Source: JAPYTY01 sp036338435 (GTDB lineage Bacteria > Acidobacteriota > UBA6911 > RPQK01 > JADFOI01). From it: 40,477 nt of DNA. This document shows positions 25,212 through 33,884 of the stretch, in pieces. The stretch covers positions 1 through 40,477 of the forward strand of contig JAYZCG010000013.1 in assembly GCA_036338435.1 (NCBI GenBank), read 5' to 3'. Position 1 is the first letter of the stretch. Every line of letters begins with the position of its first letter. Position numbers and translations under genes: made by a program. Under the pieces are notes generated by a model. It ran no database searches, was not told the DNA's origin, and worked only from the letters and a program-made list of their open reading frames with translations.

Positions 25212-25696
25212 TCAAGAACAGTGGCCGATACCGTTTTTTTCAAAATATTGTTGATGGTAATCCTCGGCCATATAAAATATCGAAATTGGTGTGATCTCCG
25301 TCACGATGGGGTTAGAGTGTTGACCACTCGACTCTAATTTACCTTTGGAGGTTTTGGCCAGTATCTGTTGTTCCGGAGTGTGAAAAAAGACCGCAGATCG
25401 GTACTGGGTTCCAATATCGAAATTTTGCCGATTCAGTGTTGTAGGGTCGTGGATTTTCCAAAAAAGGTCGAGGAGAGCGTTGTAAGAAGTATGAGCTGCA
25501 TTGTACTGGACGCGTACGACCTCAGCATGCCCGGTCTGTCCGGAGCAGACATCCTGGTAGGTAGGATCTTCGAAGTCCCCCCCCGAGTATCCCACTGCCG
25601 TTGACTTAACCCCATTGAGTTTACGGAAGGCTGCCTCAACTCCCCAAAAGCAACCCGCTCCAAAAGTTGCCTCTTCTATTTTGATGGTTTCTCCAC
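25212..25696 (-). CDS. msrA: Peptide methionine sulfoxide reductase MsrA, N-terminus disrupted by an apparent 1-nt deletion
   Basis: Reduces methionine-S-sulfoxide. The MsrA domain is complete: FGAGCFWGVEAAFRK with the catalytic Cys, VGYSGGDFEDPTYQDVCSG, HAEVVRVQYN, FWKIHDPTTLNRQ, DIGTQYRSA and the end YHQQYFEKN. That frame has no ATG, GTG or TTG between its upstream in-frame stop (25713-25715) and the catalytic motif; the first GTG (25595) would remove the active-site Cys. One extra A in the AAA at 25688-25690 would join the frame to a GTG at 25694-25696 with GGGG 6 nt upstream, giving a normal MEKTIKIEEATFGAGC-like start. So either a frameshift mutation, a sequencing error or initiation at an AUC/AUA codon. 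Confidence 0.83.
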
Positions 25697-25748
25697 ATCT
25701 GACCCCATAAGGTCACATTCCTAATTTTACACCCAAAACAGTTGAACC

Positions 25749-25763
25749 CAGCCCACGGGGCTG
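25749..25763. other. Small hairpin downstream of the sugar ABC operon
   Basis: CAGCCC-ACG-GGGCTG, a 6-bp GC-rich stem with a 3-nt loop, 42 nt after the last permease stop in the minus direction. A T-rich stretch follows only about 7 nt later (ACTGTTTT), so it may be a weak terminator. Confidence 0.35.
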
Positions 25764-25804
25764 CACTGTATCATAAAAACACTGTAAACCTAGCCTACTA
25801 AAGA

Positions 25805-26782
25805 CTAAATCCTGCGTGCCCGTAAACGCCAGGAGATAAGTCGACGGGGTAGACTAGGAGCATCCAGAATCGCGACCAGAAGGAGAACGGCACCGGTAAC
25901 AATTTCATGGACAAATGGAGATGTGCCGACAGCGTTTAAGCCCGACCTCAGAATACACAGCGTCAGAACGCCAGCAGCTACTCCCAACGGGTTTCCCTTC
26001 CCACCTCCTAGCGAAACTCCCCCGATGATTGCCGCTGCCGCTGCTGGAACGAGTACATCAGACAAGGCCACAGGTGAGGCCGCAGCCAAACTGTAGCTGA
26101 GCAAAACTCCGGCTAACGCAGTCAACAAACCTGCAGTGGCAAACACCCCAATCAGAATGCGATCGGTGTGGACTCCAGCAATTCTACTGGCATGTTGATC
26201 GCTGCCGGTAGCCATCACATCTCGTCCGACGCGCGTATAAGACATTACTAAGAATATCAGCAGGAAAACTCCCAGCGTGATGATACTCCGATAGGACAGA
26301 AATCCTCCGATAGGCTTGGTAAGAACCAAAGCGAGATTGTAGTGTGGGTAAGCAATTGTTTGACCCTCTGTCAGAGCATAGCTGAGCCCCTGGAATGTAA
26401 GCAGCCCACCTAGAGTTACCCCCAGCGGTGGGATTTTTAATTGCGTGATGATGAGCCCCTGCAGAATCCCAGCGACTAGGCCCAGGACGAGACCTGCTCC
26501 TAGCCCCAGCCACGGGTGTTCAGCTCCGGTCAAAACTGCCACGCAGCCAGCCAAACTGAGCATCCCAGCCACGGAAAGATCGAATCCTCTCACTATTAGG
26601 GAGAGACTAAGCGCTAGAGACACAAGGCCTAATGTGGAAAAAAGTTGTAACACGCTGAAAGCTGTTGCAACACTCAGGAAATTACCGTTCCCTCGATCCA
26701 CCAAGCCAAGGACAACGATCGCTCCAAACAAGACGGTGAAGGGACGGATCGACTCATGAGTAATCATTTTCAAAAAAATCAT
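25805..26782 (-). CDS. Sugar-type ABC transporter permease (RbsC-like, second copy)
   Basis: 325-aa BPD_transp_2 family inner-membrane permease with about ten hydrophobic segments. Family hallmarks are VRGFDLSVAGMLSLAG (compare GIDLSVG of RbsC), VAGILQGLIITQLKIPPLGVTLGG, and GVSLGGGKGNPLG near the C-terminus. The start codon overlaps the stop of the upstream permease gene (ATGA), which indicates translational coupling. With the other permease it would form a heterodimeric import channel. The C-terminus is arginine-rich (RRLISWRLRARR), presumably cytoplasmic. Confidence 0.9.
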   Translation of the reverse strand: MIFLKMITHESIRPFTVLFGAIVVLGLVDRGNGNFLSVATAFSVLQLFSTLGLVSLALSLSLIVRGFDLSVAGMLSLAGCVAVLTGAEHPWLGLGAGLVLGLVAGILQGLIITQLKIPPLGVTLGGLLTFQGLSYALTEGQTIAYPHYNLALVLTKPIGGFLSYRSIITLGVFLLIFLVMSYTRVGRDVMATGSDQHASRIAGVHTDRILIGVFATAGLLTALAGVLLSYSLAAASPVALSDVLVPAAAAAIIGGVSLGGGKGNPLGVAAGVLTLCILRSGLNAVGTSPFVHEIVTGAVLLLVAILDAPSLPRRLISWRLRARRI

Positions 26783-27660
26783 GAATGTTCCTCTCCCATA
26801 CTGTGGAGCATGATCACGGTAAGAACAATGAGGCCGGTCATTAGATACTGCATCTGCTGACTAAATCCGTGGAGGAGTAGAACCACCTGAATTACTGATA
26901 CGACGGCTACGCCAAGCAAGGTTCTTAATACTGACCCTTCGCCTCCATGAATGGCAGTGCCTCCAACTAAAACGGCAGCAATGGCATCATAGTCATAGCC
27001 GATCCCGAGTTCCATGTCACCTGACCCGTATCGTGCCGAGAGTAGGATCCCGGCTATGGCTGCAAACAAACCGGCCAACATGTATGAACCGGTTATGGTG
27101 CGCCAGATAGACACCCCTGCGGCTTGTGCTGCATTGAGGTTGGTGCCTACCATATAGATGCGTAGGCCGAATCGAGTATACGAAAGAATAACTTGTCCAA
27201 TTCCTACCGAAGATATTAGGAAAATAACTTCAACGGGCACTCCGAAAAGGTTGCCGGTCAGTATGTCAAGTCCATCACCGGGAGGATATATACGCTGACC
27301 TCCAGTTATCAAATCAGCAGTGCCAAGCATTAGGGCTAGGGCAGAGATACTTACGATTATGGGGTTTGCCTGGAGATACCCTACAAGAAATCCCTGGCAG
27401 GCAGTGATTGCAATGCCGAATCCAATTGCTAATACCAGTGCTGGAACAATTCCGAATGCAAGGCCAGAAATGAAGATGAGGGAAGAAGCCGAAAGTGTAA
27501 CGCCCAAGCATAGCGACATGATATTGCCGGAGAGGGTAATAAAGGTCATTCCTACTGCCACACAACCGATAAAGGACATCGAGGTTAATAGGGCAACGAT
27601 GCTGGGGGTTGACAGGAATCCAGGTGTTGCCAGAGCTCCAATCGTTAAAAGAAGGAGCAC
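26779..27660 (-). CDS. Sugar-type ABC transporter permease (RbsC-like, first copy), start uncertain
   Basis: 293 aa from a GTG at 27660. Family motifs are VAVGMTFITLSGNIMSLCLG (the DLSVG region, here degenerate), GFLVGYLQANPIIVSISALA, and GGTAIHGGEGSVLRTLLG near the C-terminus. The GTG places the protein start right at the first membrane helix, which is short for the family. The same frame continues upstream with a basic, tryptophan-containing stretch (GRRQVTIWIRQG) typical of a permease cytoplasmic N-terminus, but no ATG, GTG or TTG is present there before it meets the ATPase gene. Initiation at an unusual codon or coupling to the ATPase stop at 27702 is possible. Confidence 0.85.
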   Translation of the reverse strand: MLLLLTIGALATPGFLSTPSIVALLTSMSFIGCVAVGMTFITLSGNIMSLCLGVTLSASSLIFISGLAFGIVPALVLAIGFGIAITACQGFLVGYLQANPIIVSISALALMLGTADLITGGQRIYPPGDGLDILTGNLFGVPVEVIFLISSVGIGQVILSYTRFGLRIYMVGTNLNAAQAAGVSIWRTITGSYMLAGLFAAIAGILLSARYGSGDMELGIGYDYDAIAAVLVGGTAIHGGEGSVLRTLLGVAVVSVIQVVLLLHGFSQQMQYLMTGLIVLTVIMLHSMGEEHS

Positions 27661-27701
27661 GCCCTGACGAATCCAGATGGTTACTTGTCGTCTTCCAGTG
27701 G

Positions 27702-29237
27702 TTATAACTCTTCTTTCCTTTCTCTCATCTGAGGATGTGTTATGTCGGTGAGCACATTGTGCATGGTTACCTGACCACGTGTGTAACAGTTGACCTGTGC
27801 TCCCCTGTACATAGTGATAACAACGTCGGAAATGCCCAGTACTTCCTCCAAATCTGATGAAGTCATCACGACAAGATTACCGTCGTCACACAGTTTTCTC
27901 ATAATCTTGTAGATATCCAGTCTAGAGCCAACATCGATCCCTCTAGTAGGCTCGTTCATCAGAAATACGCCTGGTTGTTTCCTACCCATAGAGCGGCCGA
28001 AAGCTAGTTTTTGCTGATTTCCTCCGCTTAGCTCTCCAGCCCGTGCCTCTAGCCTTGAGTCGTCCACGCCAACCATGCGAGCTAGTGTTGTTGCAATGTC
28101 TCGTAGCACCGACCAAGCGACAAACATGGATTCTAGACGGGTTGCAATCAGGTTCTCCAAAACATTTAGCCGCAAGAATATACCTTCCCGTGCTCGATCC
28201 TCAGAAATGAATCGAATCTGGGACGCTTGCGCTCCTGTCACCGATCTCAGTGGCACATTGTTACCACAAATTTGAACAGAACCTGTAGCGTTGTGAACAA
28301 GACCTGCCATAGACCGCACCACTTGTGTAGCTCCAGACCCAATCTGGCCGGCAATGGAAACAATTTGTCCCGAAGATACATTCAGACTGAAATTTGTCAC
28401 CAATCCTGGAACCTGTAGATCTTTAACGACCAACATCGGTGACTCGCGTGTTTTCTGAGATGGTTGGTACATTTCTTGTGCGGATCGTCCCAGCATCAGA
28501 TGAACCAAGCTCTCTCGGTTCATCTCCTTGACAGGGCAGGTTCGAACCAATTTCCCATTGCGTAATACTGTCACCGCATCGCAGAGTTCGAAGACTTCTC
28601 CCAATTTGTGAGTGACGTAGATTACAGTTGTTCCGTTGGAGCGAAGTGCTCTGAGGGCGTTGAAGATACGGTCGATTTCAACATCAGACAACCCAGCCGT
28701 TGGCTCGTCTAGAATTAAAACACGTGCTTGGCGTGCCAGCATACGGGCTATTTCAACAAGTTGTCGTTCTCCAATGCTCAAAGATCCTACTGGTTGGCTG
28801 AGGTCCAGGCTATCCAGGCCAATTAGTTCTAACACTTGGCGAGCTTTGTAGCGTAGATGCCGTTGTCGGTGAAACAGGGGAACAATGGAGTTGCCCAACC
28901 AGATGTTATCTTCGACAGATAGATGCGGGGCAAGACTCAACTCCTGAGTTACCATTGCCATACCGTGTTGCTGAGCTACCTTGGGATGCCCTAGGTGACA
29001 TACGAGATCATTGATCCGAATTGTTCCTTGATCGGGGAGGAAGACTCCCGTGAGTATTTTGACTAGAGTGCTTTTACCAGCACCATTTTCTCCACAAATA
29101 GCCCGAATTTCACCCGAGTGAAAAGAAACGGAGATGCTTTTGAGGGCTTCGACAGGACCAAAGCTCTTGGAGAGATTCTCAACGGAAAGAATAGGTGTGT
29201 TAGACAGAGGGTTCCGGTGAGGAGGACTGTTACTCAA
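27702..29237 (-). CDS. Sugar ABC importer ATPase with two ABC domains (RbsA/MglA-like)
   Basis: 511 aa. The first domain is fully equipped: Walker A GENGAGKST at 49-57, signature LSIGERQLVEIA, Walker B VLILDEPTAGL and switch VTHK. The second domain has a degenerate Walker A (AGQIGSGATQ, no Lys), signature LSGGNQQKLAFG and Walker B FLMNEPTRGIDVGS, the normal asymmetry of this family. The start is a TTG with AAGG 7 nt upstream; I see no closer ATG. It follows the binding-protein gene after 24 nt. The family carries ribose, galactose, xylose, autoinducer-2 and similar polyols; the exact ligand is unknown. Confidence 0.92.
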   Translation of the reverse strand: MSNSPPHRNPLSNTPILSVENLSKSFGPVEALKSISVSFHSGEIRAICGENGAGKSTLVKILTGVFLPDQGTIRINDLVCHLGHPKVAQQHGMAMVTQELSLAPHLSVEDNIWLGNSIVPLFHRQRHLRYKARQVLELIGLDSLDLSQPVGSLSIGERQLVEIARMLARQARVLILDEPTAGLSDVEIDRIFNALRALRSNGTTVIYVTHKLGEVFELCDAVTVLRNGKLVRTCPVKEMNRESLVHLMLGRSAQEMYQPSQKTRESPMLVVKDLQVPGLVTNFSLNVSSGQIVSIAGQIGSGATQVVRSMAGLVHNATGSVQICGNNVPLRSVTGAQASQIRFISEDRAREGIFLRLNVLENLIATRLESMFVAWSVLRDIATTLARMVGVDDSRLEARAGELSGGNQQKLAFGRSMGRKQPGVFLMNEPTRGIDVGSRLDIYKIMRKLCDDGNLVVMTSSDLEEVLGISDVVITMYRGAQVNCYTRGQVTMHNVLTDITHPQMRERKEEL

Positions 29238-29261
29238 GTTGAGACCTTCTTGTCGGTTCCT

Positions 29262-30239
29262 TCAGTAAGTACAGGATTTGGCATAGTAGTTGACGTTGGC
29301 TTGAGTAATGACCTCCGCTTTAAGAATTTCATGCTTCGCAAGGGTTTCACCATTGAAGTATCTTATAATGTGTTCTGCCGCTGCTTTTCCGTTCTCTGTA
29401 GGTAACTGTGTATTAGTGCTATATTGTTTTCCTATCCGGATATTCCGGATGCCCTCTTCCATACAGTTGCTACCGACGACCACGACCTCTTCAGGAGATA
29501 ATCCTGACCGCATTCCTGCAGCCTCGATGGCTTGAATGATACCTGATGCTTGGTTGTCTGCCATCCCATAGATGCCGTCGAGGCCTCCCCGGACTGCGAA
29601 TCGAACCAGAAGTTGGGCGGCAATTCGTTCAGAGAGGGCTGTATTCCATTTCCCGTCCTCGATAGCTACAATTTCAATGTCAGAGTAACTCTCCATAGCG
29701 TTCCTAAACCCAGCTACACGTAGCTGGGTCGAGAGTTGTTCAGAAGAACCAGTAAGAGCTGCGACCTGGCCTCCTTTTCGGCCACCGGAATGTAGAGCTT
29801 TTGCTAGGTTTTCTCCAGCCAAACGACCTAGTTCATAGTGATCCGGGCCGACAAAGGAAATATAAAGATCCTCATGATCCTGGATAGGACTGACGATGAG
29901 CACGATTGGAACTCCGGCACTTTTAGCACGCATGAGGGGTGGAATTATAGCTTGGTGATTGGTAGGAAGGAGGACAATGAGGTCGAATCCACGAGCCATT
30001 GCATCATCTATTTGCTGCGCCTGGAAAGCCGCATCGTAGGGAGTAGTTAGATTCGTCACGTGTATCCCTGCTTCTTCAGCTGTTGTTTTGAAAGCATTGT
30101 TCCATGCACCTATGAACGGGTTCTGGTTGGGAGTAGTGAGTAGAGCTATGCTCTTCCCTTTGGATGAAGACAGGGATTCTCCCCCTTGGAATATTCCCAA
30201 GAAGAGGATAAGACAACAATATTTCACTATGCTCTTCAT
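29262..30239 (-). CDS. Periplasmic sugar-binding protein (RbsB-like, Peripla_BP_4)
   Basis: 325 aa from ATG 30239, which has AGGAGG 5 nt upstream; the longer frame from 30296 would put that Shine-Dalgarno inside. The signal peptide spans about residues 1-22 (KYCCLILFLGIFQGGES). The type I periplasmic fold is clear: IALLTTPNQNPFIGAWNNAF, DAAFQAQQIDDAMARGFDLIVLLPTN, FVGPDHYELGRLAGE, GGLDGIYGMADNQASG, and VVVVGSNCMEEGIR. A cysteine in CCLIL could be a lipobox in principle, but no typical LxxC is followed by a small residue, so it is more likely cleaved by signal peptidase I. First gene of the ABC set, 60 nt after the DUF5916 stop. Confidence 0.9.
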   Translation of the reverse strand: MKSIVKYCCLILFLGIFQGGESLSSSKGKSIALLTTPNQNPFIGAWNNAFKTTAEEAGIHVTNLTTPYDAAFQAQQIDDAMARGFDLIVLLPTNHQAIIPPLMRAKSAGVPIVLIVSPIQDHEDLYISFVGPDHYELGRLAGENLAKALHSGGRKGGQVAALTGSSEQLSTQLRVAGFRNAMESYSDIEIVAIEDGKWNTALSERIAAQLLVRFAVRGGLDGIYGMADNQASGIIQAIEAAGMRSGLSPEEVVVVGSNCMEEGIRNIRIGKQYSTNTQLPTENGKAAAEHIIRYFNGETLAKHEILKAEVITQANVNYYAKSCTY

Positions 30240-30299
30240 GTCTGCCTCCTTTTTCCTGCTAGTGTGGATTTCACCATAAAGAAAGTCATAACACAAAAC

Positions 30300-32462
30300 C
30301 TAGAAATCAAAGGAACGGGTAAATTTGAGTAGTATAGCTCGATTATTTAACGTAGGATCTAGTTGGTTTTTCACCTCCCTAAAGACAAAGAAGATGTCGT
30401 CTCCAGGTCGGTAAATATAATTCAATCGGATGTTGAGACTTTTGATTTGGGCGGTATTGTTGTACCCAAAGTTCACCGTCGTGATGAGCTTAGTACTCAA
30501 TGAATAATGTAGTGTGGTGTTGACAATGTGACTAGTAAACTTTCCTTGCGGAACTTCGATCCTGTTTAGATCATAAGCCAAATCAAGAATCAGCGAAGGC
30601 GTTGGTTTCCATTGAGGTTCTACCATAAAGGTTCTTTTGCTACCTCCGAAGAATCCCCTCTGGGGTGAGAACCGGATTTGCCCTCCGATTGGGCGTGATG
30701 GGTCCAACCGGTACTGGATGAGATAGCTCTGTCCACGGTAATCACCGGGAGGCACTATTACACCAGGAGCCAGTAAAACAGGACCAAAAAGACGATCGAA
30801 TCGGTCGTGGGGAGCGATGCGAAGGATGTCCCCACTTTCAAAGAAAAAATCTAGGTTGTAGTGAGTGATCTTTTTTTCCACGACATTTCCCGGCGTAGTG
30901 AAGTATTCAGAGAAGGCCCTGATGGAGACTTGTCGGATCCAACTAATGTTAGGTCTAGGTTTATAGGCAATGTCCCAGAAGCTTTTTCGTGTATTTGCTC
31001 TCTGTGCAAATCCCATTTCCGCGTTAAAGTTTTTCTCCAAGGTGAGGTGTCCCAATCCAATGTCGAATTGATCTTTCCGCCAGTATCCCTTGGCATGATA
31101 AGCATCTTGATTTTCCTTGAGGCCTGGTGTCGTTGAGCGCATCACAAATCCGTCAAAAATCAAATTCTCAAAAAGAACCATCCGTGTGTCTAAGCCAACG
31201 GTTCGATTAAAGTTTCCGTTACCAGAGCGGTTTGTGAGGATTCCGCCCATGGAAGAACGAGAGAAAAGATCATATTTGACACGCAAGACGCTGAAATTAT
31301 TTGAACCCGTGTCATGGTCTGCACTGGTTTGTACATTGAGTAATCCGACAGATAGAGGTCCTTCCTTTCCGGTTAACTTGGCACCCCCCAATACTGCAAT
31401 GCGTCGTCCATCCGGAGTGAGTCCAATGCGGCGACTGAAAAAGGCGCGGAAGGTCTCACCAGAAAACTCATTCATTCTAGCGGAGAAATCAAAGAAGTTA
31501 GCTCCCTCATAAAAAAATTCTCTTTTTTCTGGGAAAAAGAGTTGGCTCCTTGGGCTTGTGAAATTGGAACGTTGTGCATCCAATTCCACCTCTGCAAAGT
31601 CAGTGTTATAAGTAAAATCGGCAGTTAGAGTAGAGGTGGGTCTCCATTTAAGGTCATCTATCCCGATAGCAGAGGAGTTGTTCCATCCTCCTATACCTTT
31701 CTTGCCTATTCCACCCAGAACATAGGGTTTGAGGCGCCATCTACTACCCAGACGAAGACCTTTGAGCCCAGTGAGGTGACCAGCTTGGGAAATTGCTTCA
31801 AACTTGAAGTTTCGGTTCCATGAATTCCAAAAAACAAATTCATTGTTACGCCGAATGATGCGCTGAAACTCTAGACCAACGTCGCCACCCTGGGCTCTTA
31901 AGCGAATAGCCTTGATGGGAATTTCGATTTCGACGGTCCATCCCTGTTCATCTTGATGAGATGCAACACGCCACACCTCATCCCATTCTTCATTTACCTC
32001 ATCCCCTTCATCGATGATAAGAGCATCATATTGTGTTCCAAATGGATTAGTAGCAAATAAAAAGGCGTTGCGATGATCGTGGAAGGAATCAATCAAAATC
32101 CAAATGCTATCATCTTTTGTAAGGTCTCCGTCCCGTCTAAGTTCGGTGGCAATAATATTCTCTGGAGAAGAGTCAGAACAGACAATTCCGAGGAACAAGC
32201 TGTTTTCCGTGTAAACAATGCGAACCTGGGTTGATTCGGAGGGTTGACCACCTTCGATGGGCTCTTTTTGAGTAAAAGGTTCGGTTCGAGGAGCTGTAAG
32301 CCATAGGTCTTCATCCAGTAACCCATCGATTGTGGGAGGCACATCCGAGTAAAGAGCGGCCAAGGTGTGATTTGCGTGAGAGGATTGCGAATGAATAGGA
32401 GTCATTGCAAGAAACAGACAGGTTAGTGGGACAAGAGGGAAAGTGACTCGCCTTATATTCAT
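30300..32462 (-). CDS. DUF5916 outer-membrane protein with N-terminal CBM9-like domain (copy 2)
   Basis: 720-aa paralogue of the 4235 gene. The signal peptide ends near TPIHSQSS. The CBM9-like part has IDGLLDEDLWLTAPRTEPF and IDSFHDHRNAFLFATNP, and the DUF5916 part has LFFPEKREFFYEGANFF and many amphipathic strands ending in RSFDF at the C-terminus, as expected for a beta barrel recognised by the BAM machinery. No Shine-Dalgarno is obvious at ATG 32462. It is followed after 60 nt by the sugar-binding protein gene on the same strand, so it probably leads a five-gene operon that would span outer membrane, periplasm and inner membrane. DUF5916 function remains unproven. Confidence 0.87.
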   Translation of the reverse strand: MNIRRVTFPLVPLTCLFLAMTPIHSQSSHANHTLAALYSDVPPTIDGLLDEDLWLTAPRTEPFTQKEPIEGGQPSESTQVRIVYTENSLFLGIVCSDSSPENIIATELRRDGDLTKDDSIWILIDSFHDHRNAFLFATNPFGTQYDALIIDEGDEVNEEWDEVWRVASHQDEQGWTVEIEIPIKAIRLRAQGGDVGLEFQRIIRRNNEFVFWNSWNRNFKFEAISQAGHLTGLKGLRLGSRWRLKPYVLGGIGKKGIGGWNNSSAIGIDDLKWRPTSTLTADFTYNTDFAEVELDAQRSNFTSPRSQLFFPEKREFFYEGANFFDFSARMNEFSGETFRAFFSRRIGLTPDGRRIAVLGGAKLTGKEGPLSVGLLNVQTSADHDTGSNNFSVLRVKYDLFSRSSMGGILTNRSGNGNFNRTVGLDTRMVLFENLIFDGFVMRSTTPGLKENQDAYHAKGYWRKDQFDIGLGHLTLEKNFNAEMGFAQRANTRKSFWDIAYKPRPNISWIRQVSIRAFSEYFTTPGNVVEKKITHYNLDFFFESGDILRIAPHDRFDRLFGPVLLAPGVIVPPGDYRGQSYLIQYRLDPSRPIGGQIRFSPQRGFFGGSKRTFMVEPQWKPTPSLILDLAYDLNRIEVPQGKFTSHIVNTTLHYSLSTKLITTVNFGYNNTAQIKSLNIRLNYIYRPGDDIFFVFREVKNQLDPTLNNRAILLKFTRSFDF

Positions 32463-32531
32463 CAGAGGTGTCAGCCAGCGCGCCCAACAAATTTGTATAT
32501 TAGCACAACTATTTCACCGAATGGACATGTA

Positions 32532-32559
32532 TTGACTATGGTCTAATAGGTCTTACAGT
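32532..32559 (+). promoter_or_regulatory. Candidate sigma70-type promoter for the Nramp-like gene
   Basis: TTGACT (32532-32537), a 16-nt spacer and TACAGT (32554-32559), 84 nt before the ATG at 32644. Five of six and four of six consensus matches. The remaining part of the 180-nt divergent region has no strong feature. Confidence 0.35.
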
Positions 32560-32643
32560 CTGAGAGTGATGGTTGCTGTCCCTTGGTTTTTGAAATCAAA
32601 GTTTGAGAGAATGAATGTGTCTCAGTGATTTACATTGTTTGCT

Positions 32644-33846
32644 ATGAGAAAGCTAAACCGGGTATTCAGTGATTTTGGTCCTGGACTACTGTTGGCTGCC
32701 ACCGGCATCGGCGTAGGTGATATGGTTTCGGCCACGGTAGTAGGGGCGAAGTACGGACTAATGATGGTGTGGGTCCTGGCGGCTGGTGTGTTGGTAAAGT
32801 TTGTCATTACCGAGGGGCTCGCTAAGTGGCAGTTGGCTACTGGAACAACCTTGTTGGAAGGTTGGAGAGATCATCTACCACCTGCCCTTTCTATTGCTTT
32901 CTTTGGGTATTTTCTGATCTGGACCTATTTTGTTTCAGGGGCTTTAGTGGTAACAAGTGCTATGGTTCCGGCCGCCTTGTTTCCAGGTTCAGGACAGCCC
33001 ATGTGGGGTTTCATTCATGCTGTTTTGGCCGCCATACTGGTTTATTGGGGTAGCTACAAACGTTTCGTACAGATCATGAAAGTTTTGGTTGGCTTGATGT
33101 TTTCTTCTCTGCTTGTTGCCAACGCTTTGATTCTTTACTCTGGAGTCCGTTGGACTCCAGTCGAGTCTTCAGAGATTTCCTTTTTGTACGCTCTTTCGTT
33201 GATCGGGGGAGTGGGGGGTACGGTGACCCTTCTGTCTTATGGGTACTGGATACGGGAACAGCGTTGGAAGAGCTCTGATCGTATCTCTGTGGTTAGAAGC
33301 GACCTCGTCTGTTCGTTCCTGGTTGTCTTCATTTTTTCCTTTTGCGTGATCTTTCTCTCAACTCAGGTTGGATGGGAAGGCAATATTCTGGATGAGGGTC
33401 CTGAACTATGTATCTTGTTGGCAGATCGTATTGCTGAGGAGACCGGTGCAATTGGAGGGATTATTTTTCTCCTAGGATTTTGGGGTGCCGCTTATTCGTC
33501 GGTTCTGGGAGTATGGCATGGCGTACCATTTTTATTTGATGATTGGATTCATCTTTGGCGTCGACAACAACCCAAGGGCCATGCCGGAAAACCCTATCGG
33601 AGGTATATGGTTTTTATGACCCTAGCAGCTATTTCTACAGTCTACATTGAAAGACCGGTGTGGCTGGTATTTCTTTACACCTTGGTTGGAGTACTTTTTT
33701 TCCCTTTTGTGATTTCAACGTTGCTTTGGATGAACAACAGCCAAAAACGAATCGGTGCTGTACTGCGCAATCGATGGCCCAGCAATCTGGGATTAATTTT
33801 AAGCCTTCTGCTTTTTCTTTACCTGGGGGTAAGAACCTTTATTTAG
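32644..33846 (+). CDS. Nramp-related transporter lacking the canonical metal-binding motifs
   Basis: 400 aa with 10-11 membrane helices, of the Nramp/COG1914 superfamily (LeuT-type fold). TM1 reads GPGLLLAATGIGVGD; the metal-binding DPGN of true Mn/Fe transporters is replaced by GVGD. TM6, normally with MPH, reads LIGGVGGTVTLLSYGYW. Similar variants occur in Nramp-related proteins of several phyla whose substrate is unclear. ATG 32644 is preferred; a TTG at 32635 would add three residues, and neither has a clear Shine-Dalgarno. It is divergent from the DUF5916 gene and convergent with the peptidase gene, so it is probably monocistronic. Confidence 0.85.
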   Translation: MRKLNRVFSDFGPGLLLAATGIGVGDMVSATVVGAKYGLMMVWVLAAGVLVKFVITEGLAKWQLATGTTLLEGWRDHLPPALSIAFFGYFLIWTYFVSGALVVTSAMVPAALFPGSGQPMWGFIHAVLAAILVYWGSYKRFVQIMKVLVGLMFSSLLVANALILYSGVRWTPVESSEISFLYALSLIGGVGGTVTLLSYGYWIREQRWKSSDRISVVRSDLVCSFLVVFIFSFCVIFLSTQVGWEGNILDEGPELCILLADRIAEETGAIGGIIFLLGFWGAAYSSVLGVWHGVPFLFDDWIHLWRRQQPKGHAGKPYRRYMVFMTLAAISTVYIERPVWLVFLYTLVGVLFFPFVISTLLWMNNSQKRIGAVLRNRWPSNLGLILSLLLFLYLGVRTFI

Positions 33847-33884
33847 TAGAAACAAAGTTAGGATTGTGAAGTGCTCCAGAAGAA

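Noticed and set aside
25433..25663. 76-aa minus-strand frame over the msrA N-terminus
   Set aside because: It is out of frame with the conserved MsrA motifs and has no family resemblance; it only reflects the overlapping frame, although the real frame lacks a start.
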